A stretch of DNA of 64,000 nucleotides from Ceratodon purpureus (lineage: Eukaryota; Streptophyta; Bryopsida; Pseudoditrichales; Ditrichaceae), in assembly GCA_014871385.1 (NCBI GenBank), contig CM026426.1, forward strand, positions 15,224,517-15,288,516. Direction: 5' to 3'. Position 1 is the first letter of the stretch. Every line of letters starts with the position of its first letter. The position numbers and the translations under genes were made by a program. This document shows, one piece after another, positions 62,679-64,000 of the stretch. The notes beneath the pieces are model-generated. The model saw nothing but the letters and a program-made list of their open reading frames with translations, searched no databases and was not told where the DNA came from.

Positions 62679-64000
62679 TTCTCAAAGTGATATTGAGATA
62701 TAATCTGGAGAACTTCTCTGAAGTGGAAGATCCTCTATTTCCGCAGGAGCCTACTCTGCCAGACGACGTGGTTCACTGTGATGGTCTGTCTAGATCATCT
62801 TGGATTACTAAGTGTGTTACACTTGTGAACGAGTATGGCTCTATTGTTGCAAAGGGCATCTGTCACAGCGTCGACTCCGACCTTGTGATTGGAAGTGATG
62901 GAACAGCTCTCGGTGACGATCCAGTGGCAGTACAAATTTCAGAGTCCTTATGTGAAGATGACGTTCCATCCGAATGGATGTTTTCACTCCGAGCATGGCA
63001 TATACGAAACGTATTTGTGAATGGAGCGTCATTGTATGACCACGACGAAGTCGCGAAATATAATGCTGCCATAGCTTTGTCGAGGGGAAGGAAGCGCGTG
63101 GGAGTGCGACCATACGAGAGCTCAAGAGTACCGCAGCTCCCTGCAAGTACGCCCAAAGCAGAAGATAAACTGTCCTCTAGGTCTATTTCCGCGGTTTCTA
63201 GCGAGAACTGTTGTAGGATAAATTGTGTTCAGTTTTTTCCCCGTGAGAAAATCGAAGCCCTGAGAAATCAGTTCTGGAGAGATGGGACTGTTTATTTTAA
63301 AAAACATACCCAGCTTGATGTGCATCGGCAAATACACATTGACCCTGCTGGGAACCGAGTCGTCACATTAGAAGGACTTGATGTATGTCCTGTTGCATGG
63401 TACAAAGTACTAGGAGTATCACGGACTAGCTTCTTCCGTCACCAAGGCCTTGCAGATCAAGGTGTTAGAGCAGATCATCATGGGAATTTGGGCAGTAAGA
63501 AGCCACGTACGTACACAATTCAAGCGAAAGCCACATTGGGTTGCATGCTGGATAGTATTGCAGATCAGATGCCTCATAGGTCGAAGACCTTGGATAACGG
63601 TGAGAAGGTAGTATGGATGTCGTTACCTCCGTCCTGGAAATGGAAGGATTCGTTGTCTCAAGTCAATATAGTGAATGGCCAACTGGGTTTGAAGAAAGTA
63701 TCAGTCTCTGGGATCAGCAATATAAGGCGGCGTTCATTTCCAGAGTTCTCTGTGAAGAAACCTGGAGATAATTTTGCTCGCTGCGGTACCTGTGACAGAT
63801 TGAAATCGTTGAGAGCTGCTAGCACGAAAGGTTCTAGAGATGAAGATTTGTGGAAGATGAAGCTAACAGAGCACCTTGCCGCTCAACGGGCGCATCGGGA
63901 GTTATACTACGCCAATCGATATAGCTCTCTAACGGAGCCTGACAATGTTGTTACCGTGATCCACGATAAAATGGACCATTCGAAGACAGCATCGCCTGCA
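62679..64000 (+). CDS. Transposase-like protein of unassigned family (3' end beyond window)
   Basis: After the acceptor TTTTGGTCCAG at 62,678 the frame is open for 440 codons to the window edge, with no stop or frameshift. It shows an N-terminal region of about 170 residues; a CCRINCVQFFPREKIEALR motif; VCPVAWYKVLGVSRTSFFRH; then DHHGNLGSKKPR. Further on are a CGTCDRLKSL zinc-ribbon-like pair, a helical EHLAAQRAHRELYYANRYSS, and VVTVIHDKMDHSKTASP at the end. This succession (CC-C pair, VC..AW...LG.S, HGN, C..C..L, H...R..Y, then an Asp in a D-x-M-D stretch) recalls large DDE-type transposase-related proteins found in plants and animals. I cannot name the family. The Asp near the end might be the first catalytic residue. 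It is among the least decayed large frames in the window. Confidence 0.6.

Overview
The window reads as nuclear DNA of a streptophyte plant or alga. Evidence: a PDR-type ABCG transporter relic with many GT-AG introns, CACTA, MULE and Ty1-copia elements of plant type, an initiator-Met-tRNA primer binding site, and a degenerate plant telomere-like repeat (CCCTAAA). Nothing fixes the species. A bryophyte or charophyte-like genome is a guess from the unusual transposon protein families. No clearly intact host gene is visible; almost everything recognisable is transposon-derived or a pseudogene.

Layout. 1.1-7.7 kb: remains of a CACTA/EnSpm element, with a tnp2 transposase on the minus strand and an SR-rich Transposase_24-like gene on the plus strand, head to head. 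9.9-18.1 kb: a 5'-truncated, frameshifted PDR/ABCG pseudogene. One of its exons is split by a young 2.7 kb Ty1-copia-type element (identical 142 bp LTRs, 5 bp target duplication) that keeps only RT-RNase H. That element also carries, antisense and tail to tail with RT, an apparently intact two-exon gene coding for a membrane segment plus an RNase H1-type hybrid-binding domain. 19.7-23.0 kb: decayed MULE-like transposase (minus). 23.8-26.5 kb: decayed gene whose C-terminal half has the permuted motif order of beta-class N6/N4 amino-methyltransferases. 27.2-35.2 kb: C-rich minisatellites, a TA-flanked MITE and AT-rich DNA without recognised genes.

35.25-57.06 kb: a block bounded by two apparently identical 633 bp inverted repeats. 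It holds a TTA-flanked MITE, a LINE ORF1-like relic, a MULE/SWIM transposase pseudogene, an FCP1/NIF-like HAD phosphatase-like exon, and a long minus-strand gene joining a ParB-like fold to a methyltransferase-like C-terminus. A roughly 21 bp palindrome (core TTAGCTCACWGTGAGCTAA) recurs in the introns of this gene, in both inverted repeats, and as a tandem array at 61.9-62.5 kb. That array sits just upstream of an open 440-codon transposase-like frame running off the right end. 58.4-60.9 kb is AT-rich with long (TA)n tracts.

Decay pattern: nearly all premature stops in the transposon genes are TAG or TAA where a glutamine codon would fit, TAG being commonest. This suits C-to-T loss of methylated CAG sites.

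The best candidates for something undescribed are the antisense hybrid-binding-domain gene inside the copia element, and the palindrome-rich inverted-repeat block with the ParB/methyltransferase and HAD genes. All calls come from reading the sequence; no database search was possible.
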